The translations under genes were made by a program, and so were the position numbers. This document shows, in pieces, positions 1 through 5,553 of a stretch of 7,871 bases of DNA. Within the stretch, counting starts at the first letter, position 1, and the number at the start of each line of letters is the position of its first letter. The stretch covers positions 1-7,871 of the forward strand of contig DMMZ01000038.1 of the NCBI GenBank assembly GCA_003452915.1, in the 5' to 3' direction. Origin of the DNA: Clostridiales bacterium (GTDB lineage: Bacteria; Bacillota; Clostridia; Oscillospirales; CAG-382). A model generated the notes under the pieces. That model was not told the origin of the DNA. It was given only the letters and a program-made list of their open reading frames with translations, and did not search any database.

Positions 1-1
1 T

Positions 2-1351
2 ATTATTCCATCGCTTATTTCAATCATTTTAGGTATACTTATCTGCCGGTTTTCTAAACAAGATGATAATACTACCCATTGGCAGCTCACAATGCAGAAA
101 GGTAGCCTAACGGTATTATTTGCGTGGGGATATGGCTTTATTGCCGGTGCTATTCCTTTCATGATATCCGGAAAACTGTCTTTTATTCAAGCTTTATTTG
201 AAGCTGTTAGCGGGTGGACGACTACCGGACTTTCGGTTATGGATGTATCCGTAACTCCACATATATTTCTGTTTCACAGAAGCTTTATGCAGTTTTGCGG
301 GGGCTTGGGTTTTGTAATGGTAATGATCATGTTTGTTCAGGGCAAGCAAGCCATGAATCTATACAATGCCGAAGGACACCCTGATAAACTGATGCCAAAT
401 CTTAAAAAGACTGTATGGTCTATATTTCTGATGTATGTGTCGCTTTTATTTGCGGGAACGATCATATATATACTTTTAGGTATGAATCCATTCGATAGTA
501 TAATTCATGCAATGTCTGCATTATCAACCGGCGGTTTTTCAACAAAGGTTGACAGTATAGGCGCTTACCATAGTCTTGCTATTGAGGCATTTACAATAAT
601 TTTAATGCTAGTAGGTACGACTAATTTTGCTGTGCTACTTCTTTTAACAAAAAGGAAATTCAAACAGGCGCAGCGAGTTAGTGAAATCCGATTTTTAACG
701 ATACTTCTTGCTATATTTGTACCAATATTGTCTCTATCCTTGTTTTATGGGATTTATCTGACTGCCGGAGAAAGCTTTAGGGTATCTCTGTTTAATGTTA
801 TATCGGCATTATCTACTACGGGATATTCAACAACGGTATATACAAACTGGCCACCCTTTGCTATTGGGATATTAATAATTCTAATGCTTATCGGCGGTGG
901 TCTTGGATCGACCGCAGGTGGCATAAAACTATCGCGTGTGTATATTATTTTGCGGACAACCTTTGATAACATCCGGAAGCGCATGTCACCGGAGCATTGT
1001 GTAGAAGTACCATATTACTATAAGGCTCAAGGTAAAACACCGATAGACCGAAACCTCGCGAGTGATATTACAGGTTTTATCGCAAGCTATCTCGGCATTT
1101 TTGCAATAGGGTCATTACTTCTGACGGTCATATCAAACTGTTCTCTTACGGATGCAATGTTTGAATTTGCATCGTCACTCGGTACAGTTGGATTATCTAT
1201 CGGACTGACTGGACCGACTACGGGAACGGCAACTCTGATTGTTGAAATATTCGGTATGATTCTTGGTAGACTCGAAATTTTCATTGTGTTGATCGGTATT
1301 TATTCTGGTATATCAATGCTTAAAGGGTATATACAGAGAAAAGTAAAATAA
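2..1351 (+). CDS. trkH: TrkH-family potassium uptake channel subunit (5' partial)
   Basis: Membrane-embedded K+-translocating subunit of a Trk/Ktr system, normally gated by a cytoplasmic TrkA/KtrA nucleotide-binding partner that is not visible here. The frame is open from base 2, so the ATG at 92 is internal and the true start lies upstream; 449 residues are visible. All four selectivity-filter loops of the family can be read: GWTTTG (visible residues 71-76), SALSTGGFST, SALSTTGYST and SSLGTVGLS. The conserved GSTAGGIKLSRV segment follows the third filter, and the C-terminal GRLEIF motif is present. Between filters 1 and 2, AEG-PDKL-P resembles the TrkH rather than the shorter KtrB pattern. 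In E. coli TrkH the first filter glycine is near residue 113, so roughly 35-40 N-terminal residues are probably missing. Many hydrophobic helices are evident. The gene ends in TAA just before two terminators, so it is the last gene of its transcript. Confidence 0.93.
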   Translation: MIPSLISIILGILICRFSKQDDNTTHWQLTMQKGSLTVLFAWGYGFIAGAIPFMISGKLSFIQALFEAVSGWTTTGLSVMDVSVTPHIFLFHRSFMQFCGGLGFVMVMIMFVQGKQAMNLYNAEGHPDKLMPNLKKTVWSIFLMYVSLLFAGTIIYILLGMNPFDSIIHAMSALSTGGFSTKVDSIGAYHSLAIEAFTIILMLVGTTNFAVLLLLTKRKFKQAQRVSEIRFLTILLAIFVPILSLSLFYGIYLTAGESFRVSLFNVISALSTTGYSTTVYTNWPPFAIGILIILMLIGGGLGSTAGGIKLSRVYIILRTTFDNIRKRMSPEHCVEVPYYYKAQGKTPIDRNLASDITGFIASYLGIFAIGSLLLTVISNCSLTDAMFEFASSLGTVGLSIGLTGPTTGTATLIVEIFGMILGRLEIFIVLIGIYSGISMLKGYIQRKVK

Positions 1352-1360
1352 ATATTTTAT

Positions 1361-1400
1361 TTAGAAAGAGAATACATCGTTATTCTCTTTCTAATTTATA
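1361..1400 (+). terminator. Hairpin after trkH (first of two)
   Basis: A perfect 14-bp inverted repeat (TTAGAAAGAGAATA at 1361-1374, TATTCTCTTTCTAA at 1381-1394) has a 6-nt loop and a T-rich but interrupted tail. It starts 9 nt after the trkH stop. The weak T-run means it may attenuate or stabilise the 3' end rather than fully terminate; the next hairpin is the better terminator. Confidence 0.7.
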
Positions 1401-1408
1401 ATTATCGT

Positions 1409-1442
1409 AATCCGTTTGTTTGAAAAACAAACGGATTTTTTT
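1409..1442 (+). terminator. Rho-independent terminator after trkH (second of two)
   Basis: A 13-bp perfect stem (AATCCGTTTGTTT at 1409-1421 with AAACAAACGGATT at 1425-1437) has a 3-nt loop and runs straight into a T tract ending at 1442. This is a canonical intrinsic terminator, probably the main stop for trkH transcription. Confidence 0.9.
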
Positions 1443-1730
1443 ATTGCCGTCATACATAGCCTCACCTTACACTGCTATGAAAAGGCAATATGCTGCGCAG
1501 GAAAAGACTGCGAAATCTAAATCAAAGAAAGAAAAAGAGCGTTGAGCGGAAATTATTTATATTTCAAAAACACCTTTGGTACGTTATAATATACAAATAT
1601 AAATTGAATTTGGTGTAGATCGTTTCATTCTGTTATATCCGAGTTCATCCCCGTTGTGGGCAACATTGTGGGCAAATTCGTTATTTGCCCACAACCACCT
1701 TTCAAAAACCCAGTAAAATCAAGGGTTTTC
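1443..1730. other. Non-coding stretch left of the tRNA-Thr remnant
   Basis: No convincing gene is present. It holds a 22-codon lysine-rich frame (ATG 1477, stop 1543-1545) without a ribosome binding site, which could be the tail of a lost gene. It also holds a TATAAT at 1585-1590 with only a poor -35 (TTTCAA or TTCAAA near 1562-1568), the GTGGGCAA repeats listed separately, and a small inverted repeat (AAAACCC 1705-1711, GGGTTTT 1723-1729) just before the tRNA-like sequence. The position and the repeats suggest debris of an integrated element. Confidence 0.5.
1654..1694. repeat. Tandem TTGTGGGCAA repeats plus inverted copy
   Basis: TTGTGGGCAA occurs at 1654-1663 and again at 1666-1675, a 12-bp period. 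An inverted copy TTTGCCCACAA follows at 1684-1694. The second direct copy and the inverted copy form an 11-bp perfect stem with a 7-nt loop. Short direct repeats about one helical turn apart, close to a tRNA attachment core, are the usual look of arm-type binding sites for tyrosine integrases. That role is inferred; no integrase gene is present in the window. Confidence 0.55.
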
Positions 1731-1804
1731 GGGGATGGAGAGGCAGGTAGGACACTTCCTTGGTAAGGATGAGGTCACGGATCCGATTCCCGTCATCAGC
1801 TCCA
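1731..1804 (+). pseudogene. Decayed tRNA-Thr(GGT) copy, probable att scar
   Basis: The 3' two-thirds reads as a tRNA: anticodon loop TTGGTAA (1760-1766, anticodon GGT), variable AGGTC, T arm 1777-1793, acceptor strand CATCAGC 1794-1800, discriminator T, and encoded CCA 1802-1804. Every stem is damaged. Acceptor GGGGATG against CATCAGC pairs at 5 of 7 positions. The D arm is about 2 nt short and unpaired. The anticodon stem CTTCC/GGATG has a T-T mismatch, the T stem ACGGA/CCCGT has an A-C mismatch, and the T loop is TCCGATT rather than TTCGATT. A working tRNA is unlikely. The better-preserved 3' half with an altered 5' half is what an element integrating into the 3' end of a tRNA leaves at its far junction. 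An intact tRNA-Thr should exist elsewhere in the genome. Confidence 0.7.
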
Positions 1805-1807
1805 AAA

Positions 1808-1861
1808 AAAGCTCTTGAAAATGCTTCATTTACAGCATTTTTAGGAGCTTTATTTATTTTT
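1808..1861. terminator. Bidirectional terminator between tRNA remnant and amidase
   Basis: The outer stem is AAAGCTC (1808-1814) with GAGCTTT (1845-1851); the inner stem is AAAATGC (1818-1824) with GCATTTT (1835-1841) and a 10-nt loop. A T-rich tail on the plus strand (1849-1861) suits the tRNA transcript. On the minus strand the run of seven A at 1804-1810 becomes a U tract, so the same hairpin can end the convergent amidase gene. Confidence 0.75.
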
Positions 1862-1910
1862 GTTATTTAAAATACAATAACCTACTTTGACCTATAAAAA
1901 CATACCCTTT

Positions 1911-1929
1911 TTGTCGTCAAATTGTCGTC
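1911..1929. repeat. Tandem TTGTCGTC direct repeat
   Basis: TTGTCGTC occurs at 1911-1918 and 1922-1929, an 11-bp period separated by AAA. It lies on the opposite side of the tRNA remnant from the TTGTGGGCAA pair and has a different sequence but the same architecture. It fits an integrase arm-type site, perhaps from a second element that used the same tRNA. It is also downstream of the minus-strand amidase stop, so it could simply be 3' flanking sequence. Confidence 0.45.
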
Positions 1930-1977
1930 TGTAAAAAATAAAAAATCAAATCGAATAGCCATGATTATATTAAAACT

Positions 1978-2556
1978 TTAACTTTTATATTTATCTATAT
2001 AATTTACTAACCCCTCATATATACCTTGTGCAAATTTTTTGGTATCTGTATCATATTTTACTATGTCTATAAGAGCGCTTAAATAACCTAATGAAATTAC
2101 CGCTGCTGGCATATTTAAATTTTGCAAAGTATAACCTTCTGCTTTATAAATTCCTCCATCTTTAGAACCTGTTTGCTTTATTATTGAATCCATTATACTG
2201 CGTGCTAATAAATTCGGTGTATCTTTTACAAAAATTATTGTTCCACTTTTACCGATTTCGGTATCAATATTATTATGAATACCAATAAAATAGTCAGCTG
2301 GCCACTCATTTGCCATGTTTACTCTTTCTTTTATACTTGATTCAACGTCAGTACCAATGATTGATGTAGGTGACAATCTTGATAATCGTACCTCAAATCG
2401 ATTATCATTACGTAATAATTGAGCTAGTTCAACACCAACTTTATATGTTAAATCATGTTCATGAGGTATATTATCAGTAAGACCAGTATCATGACTTTCC
2501 GGGTTATGTGCTTGATCAACAAATATTTTAATTGGCAATTTTATCACATCTTTCAT
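1978..2556 (-). CDS. N-acetylmuramoyl-L-alanine amidase-like protein (Amidase_3) with altered active site
   Basis: The 192-residue product matches the zinc amidase fold that cleaves the lactyl-amide bond between muramic acid and the stem peptide. Zinc-ligand positions are readable: H17 in IFVDQAHNP, E33 in PHEHDL, and H94 in FIGIHNN. The R78-N80-AN83 and AD88 helix signature is present. The usual catalytic Glu near the C terminus (P-A-V-x-x-E-L-G-F) is replaced: the segment reads PAAVISLGYLS with Ser155, and the codon at 2092-2094 (TCA on the minus strand) is unambiguous. It may be inactive, a binder, or use another residue. No signal peptide or binding domain is seen, so export is unclear. 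The gene is visibly AT-richer than argC or trkH, and no convincing Shine-Dalgarno precedes the ATG at 2556, so the start is uncertain. It is transcribed divergently from the next gene and faces a bidirectional terminator. Confidence 0.82.
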   Translation of the reverse strand: MKDVIKLPIKIFVDQAHNPESHDTGLTDNIPHEHDLTYKVGVELAQLLRNDNRFEVRLSRLSPTSIIGTDVESSIKERVNMANEWPADYFIGIHNNIDTEIGKSGTIIFVKDTPNLLARSIMDSIIKQTGSKDGGIYKAEGYTLQNLNMPAAVISLGYLSALIDIVKYDTDTKKFAQGIYEGLVNYIDKYKS

Positions 2557-2783
2557 ATAAAATTATATTATTAATATATGTAGTGATATATTTATCAGTT
2601 AATAAAGAATTAAAATAAATAAGTACCCATAATATGTATATTTAATTTTCACTATATAAAGTTATACTTCATAATATATTATCGAGGATCTCTTATCATA
2701 TTACTTAGAAAATTAAGAGTTCAATTTTATAATTATAGCCTATTACTTGATTTTCTAAAATATAAATATTAAGGGGCTAGAAT

Positions 2784-3209
2784 ATGATAAATCCTTATAA
2801 CCAAACAAAAGATTCATGTAATCTTTGTAACGAATTTGCAAGAATACTTGGAGCAGATATTTTATCATCTACAAAAGACTTATGTGTTGTAACATTCACA
2901 AGAGATATAAAAGCAGAAATATTATGTAGACCGACTCATTCGCCATTAGCATTAAATGCTTTGTTTTCCTTTGAATCAATGGATTGCAAGGGAAAAACTC
3001 TAAATTTAGGGGAGACCGTAATTTTGCAGGAAGAAATAAATTGCTTTATTTCTGTTCTTAGAGAAAATAATATAATAGTTACTGCTCTTCATAATCATTG
3101 GTTATTTGAAAATCCAAGACTTATGTATATTCACTTTGAATCTATAGACGAACCCTTGGATTTCGCAAGAAAAGTAGCTGAAGCACTAAGAGTATTAAGA
3201 TCAAAATAA
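2784..3209 (+). CDS. DUF1259 (LppY/LpqO-like) protein
   Basis: A 141-residue protein whose C-terminal half carries the DUF1259 signature ALHNHWLFENPRLMYIHF (residues 101-118), preceded by FSFESMD and LNLGETVILQEEIN (about residues 61-87). The biochemical function of this family is not established; mycobacterial relatives are lipoproteins, but this one has no signal peptide or lipobox and looks cytoplasmic. H103, H105 and H117 are close enough to suggest a metal or ligand pocket (inference). The N terminus has CxxC (C12, C15), and six cysteines in total is high for the size. AAGGGG at 2771-2776, 7 nt upstream, supports the ATG at 2784. It sits 227 nt from the divergent amidase in a very AT-rich gap where I could not identify a clear promoter, and it is followed by its own hairpin. 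Confidence 0.85.
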   Translation: MINPYNQTKDSCNLCNEFARILGADILSSTKDLCVVTFTRDIKAEILCRPTHSPLALNALFSFESMDCKGKTLNLGETVILQEEINCFISVLRENNIIVTALHNHWLFENPRLMYIHFESIDEPLDFARKVAEALRVLRSK

Positions 3210-3238
3210 ATGAATCATTTTTAATATCAGTAAAAACT

Positions 3239-3267
3239 CCCCACTTTCAATATATAAAGGTGGGGTT
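3239..3267 (+). terminator. Probable terminator after the DUF1259 gene
   Basis: CCCCACTTT (3239-3247) pairs with AAAGGTGGGG (3256-3265) apart from one bulged G, with an 8-nt loop. It lies about 30 nt after the stop. The tail (TTCGTGTTT) is only modestly T-rich, so termination may be leaky. Confidence 0.6.
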
Positions 3268-3442
3268 CGTGTTTAAACTTAAAACATACATTTAAAGTGT
3301 ATCATTTAAATAATAATAAGAATATAATAAATTGAGTACTACATTGGCAGAAATGCAATAAGCAAGATGAAAGTTATACATACTGCAATGTTATACTCAT
3401 ACATTAATTAAGAGAAAATAGCGTGAAAAATTTTATGATAGA

Positions 3443-3481
3443 GGTACATCAATACGTACCAAAGGTACACTATTGTGTACC
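3443..3481. promoter_or_regulatory. Two tandem GGTAC...GTACC hairpins upstream of the DUF2935 gene
   Basis: Two 18-nt units are separated by AAA. The first (3443-3460) has GGTAC paired with GTACC; the second (3464-3481) has GGTACAC paired with GTGTACC around a TATT loop. They share their first six and last five bases and end 50 nt before the ATG. There is no T-run, so they are not terminators. A double operator for a dimeric regulator or a leader RNA element are both possible. A third small hairpin (GCCC 3508-3511, GGGC 3516-3519) sits directly before the ribosome binding site. Confidence 0.5.
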
Positions 3482-3531
3482 TTCACGAATTCTTCATTGT
3501 TAAGTATGCCCGACTGGGCGTGGAGGTTTTT

Positions 3532-4449
3532 ATGTTATTAAAAAATGATTTTATCACAATGTCTTTGGACTTAAACTTGTTTTTTTTAAGAATTATGAAG
3601 GAGCATTCATTCTTCTTGGAAATAGGGTTTACTCCTAAAGACAATAAGCTCGCTTCAGAAGCGAAAGTATTCAGAATGGGTTTTGAAAATCTGCTCTCGG
3701 AAGCTACAAATTTAGCTTATGGAAATGTAAGTTCAAAAGCAATATCATCAAAACAATTTGTAACACAATACACAGCTGACGCAGAAAAACTAACAAGCTT
3801 TTATACAGGAGTTCCATTTAATACAAATCTAACTCAAAAAGAACAAATGTTGATGGCAGGTAATGGACGTTCACAAGAAATAGAACAAGAGGTTTATTCT
3901 TTAAACCGAAAGGCTCATAAATTAACATCAGCTCTAATTGATTTTAAAGAAAAGCTGCTTCATAATGTATTGTCTTGCAGATTATTTACTGTAAATTATC
4001 CATTATTAATTGAACATATAATCAGAGAAGCAAAATTATTTGTAAAAATGCTGGATGATATGAGCGAAAAAAGAAACATGATGAGACCTGAGGATTTAAT
4101 TAATCTGGAAGAATTCTGGAACCGTCAGATGGCGGAGCATGCTAAGTTTATCGCAGGATTACTTGATCCTACCGAAGAAGATCTCATCGATACTGCAAGG
4201 ATGTTCGGTAAGGAATTTGATGTATTAACAGCCGAAGCAAAGAAAGCGACTCAGAATACATTTGAAATAACCGAAACTACAGTTGATAGCATTTCAGCTA
4301 CAAAGCGTTTGCGTGATTTCAAGGTTGCCGGTACAGAAGGGTTATTAGATTGCAAGATTAAATCAATCATTATCCCATTACTTGCAGATCATGTTCTAAG
4401 AGAAGCAAATCACTATCTGTGTATACTTGGTGTTTGCAATACAGATTGA
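3532..4449 (+). CDS. DUF2935 protein with two ferritin-like helical halves
   Basis: A 305-residue soluble, helical protein of unknown function from a family common in Bacillus and Clostridia. The family signature appears twice. Half one has LRIMKEHSFFLE (EH at 24-25) and PLLIEHIIREA (157-167). Half two has NRQMAEHAKFIAG (EH at 202-203) and PLLADHVLREA (282-292). Each half therefore offers an EH pair and an H-x3-E pair on helices, which could form a metal site as in ferritin-like bundles; metal binding is inference. I chose the ATG at 3532 because GGAGG lies at 3522-3526, 5 nt upstream, and the product then begins directly before the conserved first helix. An in-frame start at 3475 would add 19 unlikely residues and overlaps the second tandem hairpin. 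No signal peptide or membrane helix is seen. The gene is monocistronic, closed by a good terminator. Confidence 0.87.
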   Translation: MLLKNDFITMSLDLNLFFLRIMKEHSFFLEIGFTPKDNKLASEAKVFRMGFENLLSEATNLAYGNVSSKAISSKQFVTQYTADAEKLTSFYTGVPFNTNLTQKEQMLMAGNGRSQEIEQEVYSLNRKAHKLTSALIDFKEKLLHNVLSCRLFTVNYPLLIEHIIREAKLFVKMLDDMSEKRNMMRPEDLINLEEFWNRQMAEHAKFIAGLLDPTEEDLIDTARMFGKEFDVLTAEAKKATQNTFEITETTVDSISATKRLRDFKVAGTEGLLDCKIKSIIIPLLADHVLREANHYLCILGVCNTD

Positions 4450-4474
4450 GTATAATGATAAAGTAATAATACTT

Positions 4475-4502
4475 AAGACTGCACAATTCGCAGTCTTTTT
4501 TT
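4475..4502 (+). terminator. Rho-independent terminator after the DUF2935 gene
   Basis: AAGACTGC (4475-4482) pairs perfectly with GCAGTCTT (4490-4497) around a 7-nt loop, and the stem runs into a continuous T tract to 4502. It begins 25 nt after the stop codon. Confidence 0.9.
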
Positions 4503-4525
4503 ATTTCCTAACTAGCATAAAAAAT

Positions 4526-4600
4526 TGCTGTCAATAATAAATTAGAATAACTAACTTGTCCATATAAAACAAGTGTATTCTAATAAAAGAGGAGACAGCA
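4526..4600 (+). promoter_or_regulatory. Nested hairpin enclosing the SD and start of the transglycosylase gene
   Basis: Three nested perfect pairings share one axis: TGCTGTC (4526-4532) with GACAGCA (4594-4600), ATTAGAATA (4541-4549) with TATTCTAAT (4576-4584), and ACTTGT (4554-4559) with ACAAGT (4569-4574), closing a 9-nt loop. The Shine-Dalgarno GAGGAG (4589-4594) falls in the internal loop and its last G, plus the A of the ATG, lie in the outer stem. If transcribed, it could reduce translation initiation. As DNA it could be a large operator palindrome. Confidence 0.6.
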
Positions 4601-5316
4601 TGTATAAGTTTAAACTTAATAAGAAAAAAACAAACATATTTATAACTATAATCCTTTTATTTACTCTGATTTTCGTTGTTTTGCTCACGCCTTGTTCTCC
4701 AGCGCCTACTATTGAAAATTTTGTTTTTAACTATAATAAAACTGCTATTAACCCTCTGTCAAGAAGCTTGGAATTGAAGGAAAATGAAATAATAAAAATA
4801 AACATGGCAGACGAATTGCAAATCGATTTTTATTGCTACACAACGTTCACATACAGAGATGTTAAACATACGGTACGATTATCGGAAGCACTTCAGCGTT
4901 ATACATACAACACCGCTCTGATTTATGGTGTTGATTATGAACTAATTCTTTCGATAATAGGATGTGAGAGCGGATGGGATGTAAACGAGAAGGGTGACCG
5001 GCATTATATTGGCCTGGGTATGATTTCTATTATTGCTTTGCCTGAGTTGAAAGAAGCAATCGGAACTACAAATCTTGCAGACCCAAAACAGAATATCGAA
5101 GCGATTTGCTATCTGATGTCAAAAAAACTTGCAGATAACAACAACAATGTTTCGGCTGCTATAATGAGCTATAATCACGGACAGGCAGGAGCTGAAGAAC
5201 TGTTTTCACAGGGTATTTATCAGACGAAATATTCTAAAAAAGTTCTAGGCTTTCAAAAAGCTCTTAAAAAAGTAAAAGAACAAATTATAGTCGATATAAT
5301 TGATAAAAAATATTAA
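4600..5316 (+). CDS. SLT-domain lytic murein transglycosylase, membrane-anchored
   Basis: A 238-residue protein that should cleave the MurNAc-GlcNAc bond of peptidoglycan to give 1,6-anhydro ends, acting outside the membrane. The N terminus is lysine-rich (MYKFKLNKKK) followed by one hydrophobic helix (about 12-31), a signal anchor or uncleaved signal. A cysteine follows (TPC), but the context is a poor lipobox. After a linker, the SLT/goose-lysozyme-like domain spans about 97-225. Catalytic Glu is E123 in CESGWD, then IGLGMI (137-142), where the family often has GLMQI, and AAIMSYNHG (186-194), the usual AxxAYNxG. ATG 4600 is chosen because GAGGAG lies 5 nt upstream and the Lys-rich/TM start is complete; an in-frame GTG at 4573 has no SD and lies inside the hairpin. 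Roles in spore or wall remodelling are possible; the gene is alone between terminators. Confidence 0.88.
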   Translation: MYKFKLNKKKTNIFITIILLFTLIFVVLLTPCSPAPTIENFVFNYNKTAINPLSRSLELKENEIIKINMADELQIDFYCYTTFTYRDVKHTVRLSEALQRYTYNTALIYGVDYELILSIIGCESGWDVNEKGDRHYIGLGMISIIALPELKEAIGTTNLADPKQNIEAICYLMSKKLADNNNNVSAAIMSYNHGQAGAEELFSQGIYQTKYSKKVLGFQKALKKVKEQIIVDIIDKKY

Positions 5317-5321
5317 TAAAT

Positions 5322-5363
5322 AAACGCTTTGATAAGTCGAATAAGGCAATCAAAGCGTTTTTT
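5322..5363 (+). terminator. Rho-independent terminator after the transglycosylase gene
   Basis: A 12-bp perfect stem (AAACGCTTTGAT 5322-5333, ATCAAAGCGTTT 5349-5360) has a 15-nt loop and is followed by more T, six in a row in all (5358-5363). It starts 6 nt after the stop codon and its tail overlaps the -35 of the next promoter. Confidence 0.9.
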
Positions 5364-5390
5364 GCATTTTATAATGTTATATGCTATAAT
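5362..5390 (+). promoter_or_regulatory. Sigma-A type promoter for gtrA-like gene
   Basis: The -35 TTGCAT (5362-5367), a 17-bp spacer, and an extended -10 TGCTATAAT (5382-5390) with a perfect TATAAT hexamer fit a vegetative promoter. Transcription would begin near 5396-5398, giving a leader of about 145 nt before the gtrA-like coding region. Confidence 0.65.
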
Positions 5391-5431
5391 TGTCAACATA
5401 CATAATTATACTTTAAAAAAATAAGATGAAA

Positions 5432-5541
5432 GTCTGAAAGTAAACTTTCAGACAAAGAGTTTTGTGCCTTTTACACCATACAGTATGATGTAAATTTGGC
5501 AATGTCAAACCAACACAAAACTCCCAGCATCGCCGAAAGGA
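5432..5541 (+). ncRNA. Structured 5' leader of the gtrA-like gene (candidate cis-regulatory RNA)
   Basis: Hairpin A is GTCTGAAAGT (5432-5441) with ACTTTCAGAC (5444-5453). A long-range stem P1, GAGTTTTGTG (5457-5466) with CACAAAACTC (5514-5523), encloses two hairpins. P2 is a near-perfect 25-nt palindrome (5470-5494; arms TTTACA-CATAC and GTATG-TGTAAA with one mismatch). P3 is TTTGG (5495-5499) with TCAAA (5505-5509). Together these make a three-way junction, followed by a CC-GAAA-GG element that contains the SD. I do not recognise it as a known riboswitch class. The structure is read by eye and not tested for covariation. Confidence 0.5.
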
Positions 5542-5553
5542 ATGGTTATAAAA

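Noticed and set aside
754..1284. Minus-strand frames inside trkH
   Set aside because: Antisense shadows of a gene with all four Trk filter motifs; no independent protein features.
1444..1545. Short lysine-rich reading frame (22 codons from ATG 1477)
   Set aside because: No ribosome binding site and low complexity; at best the tail of a lost gene. Recorded only within the non-coding region.
1731..1804. Functional tRNA-Thr
   Set aside because: Mismatches in the acceptor, anticodon and T stems plus a shortened, unpaired D arm argue against a working tRNA.
2705..2758. 9-bp inverted repeat TTAGAAAAT / ATTTTCTAA before the DUF1259 gene
   Set aside because: Wide 36-nt spacing and very AT-rich composition make chance likely.
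3475..3531. Upstream in-frame start for the DUF2935 gene
   Set aside because: The ATG at 3532 has an ideal GGAGG 5 nt upstream, and the extra 19 residues overlap a palindrome and do not fit the family.
4573..4599. GTG start nine codons upstream of the transglycosylase ATG
   Set aside because: No SD; it lies within the hairpin, while ATG 4600 has GAGGAG at good spacing and a complete signal-anchor start.
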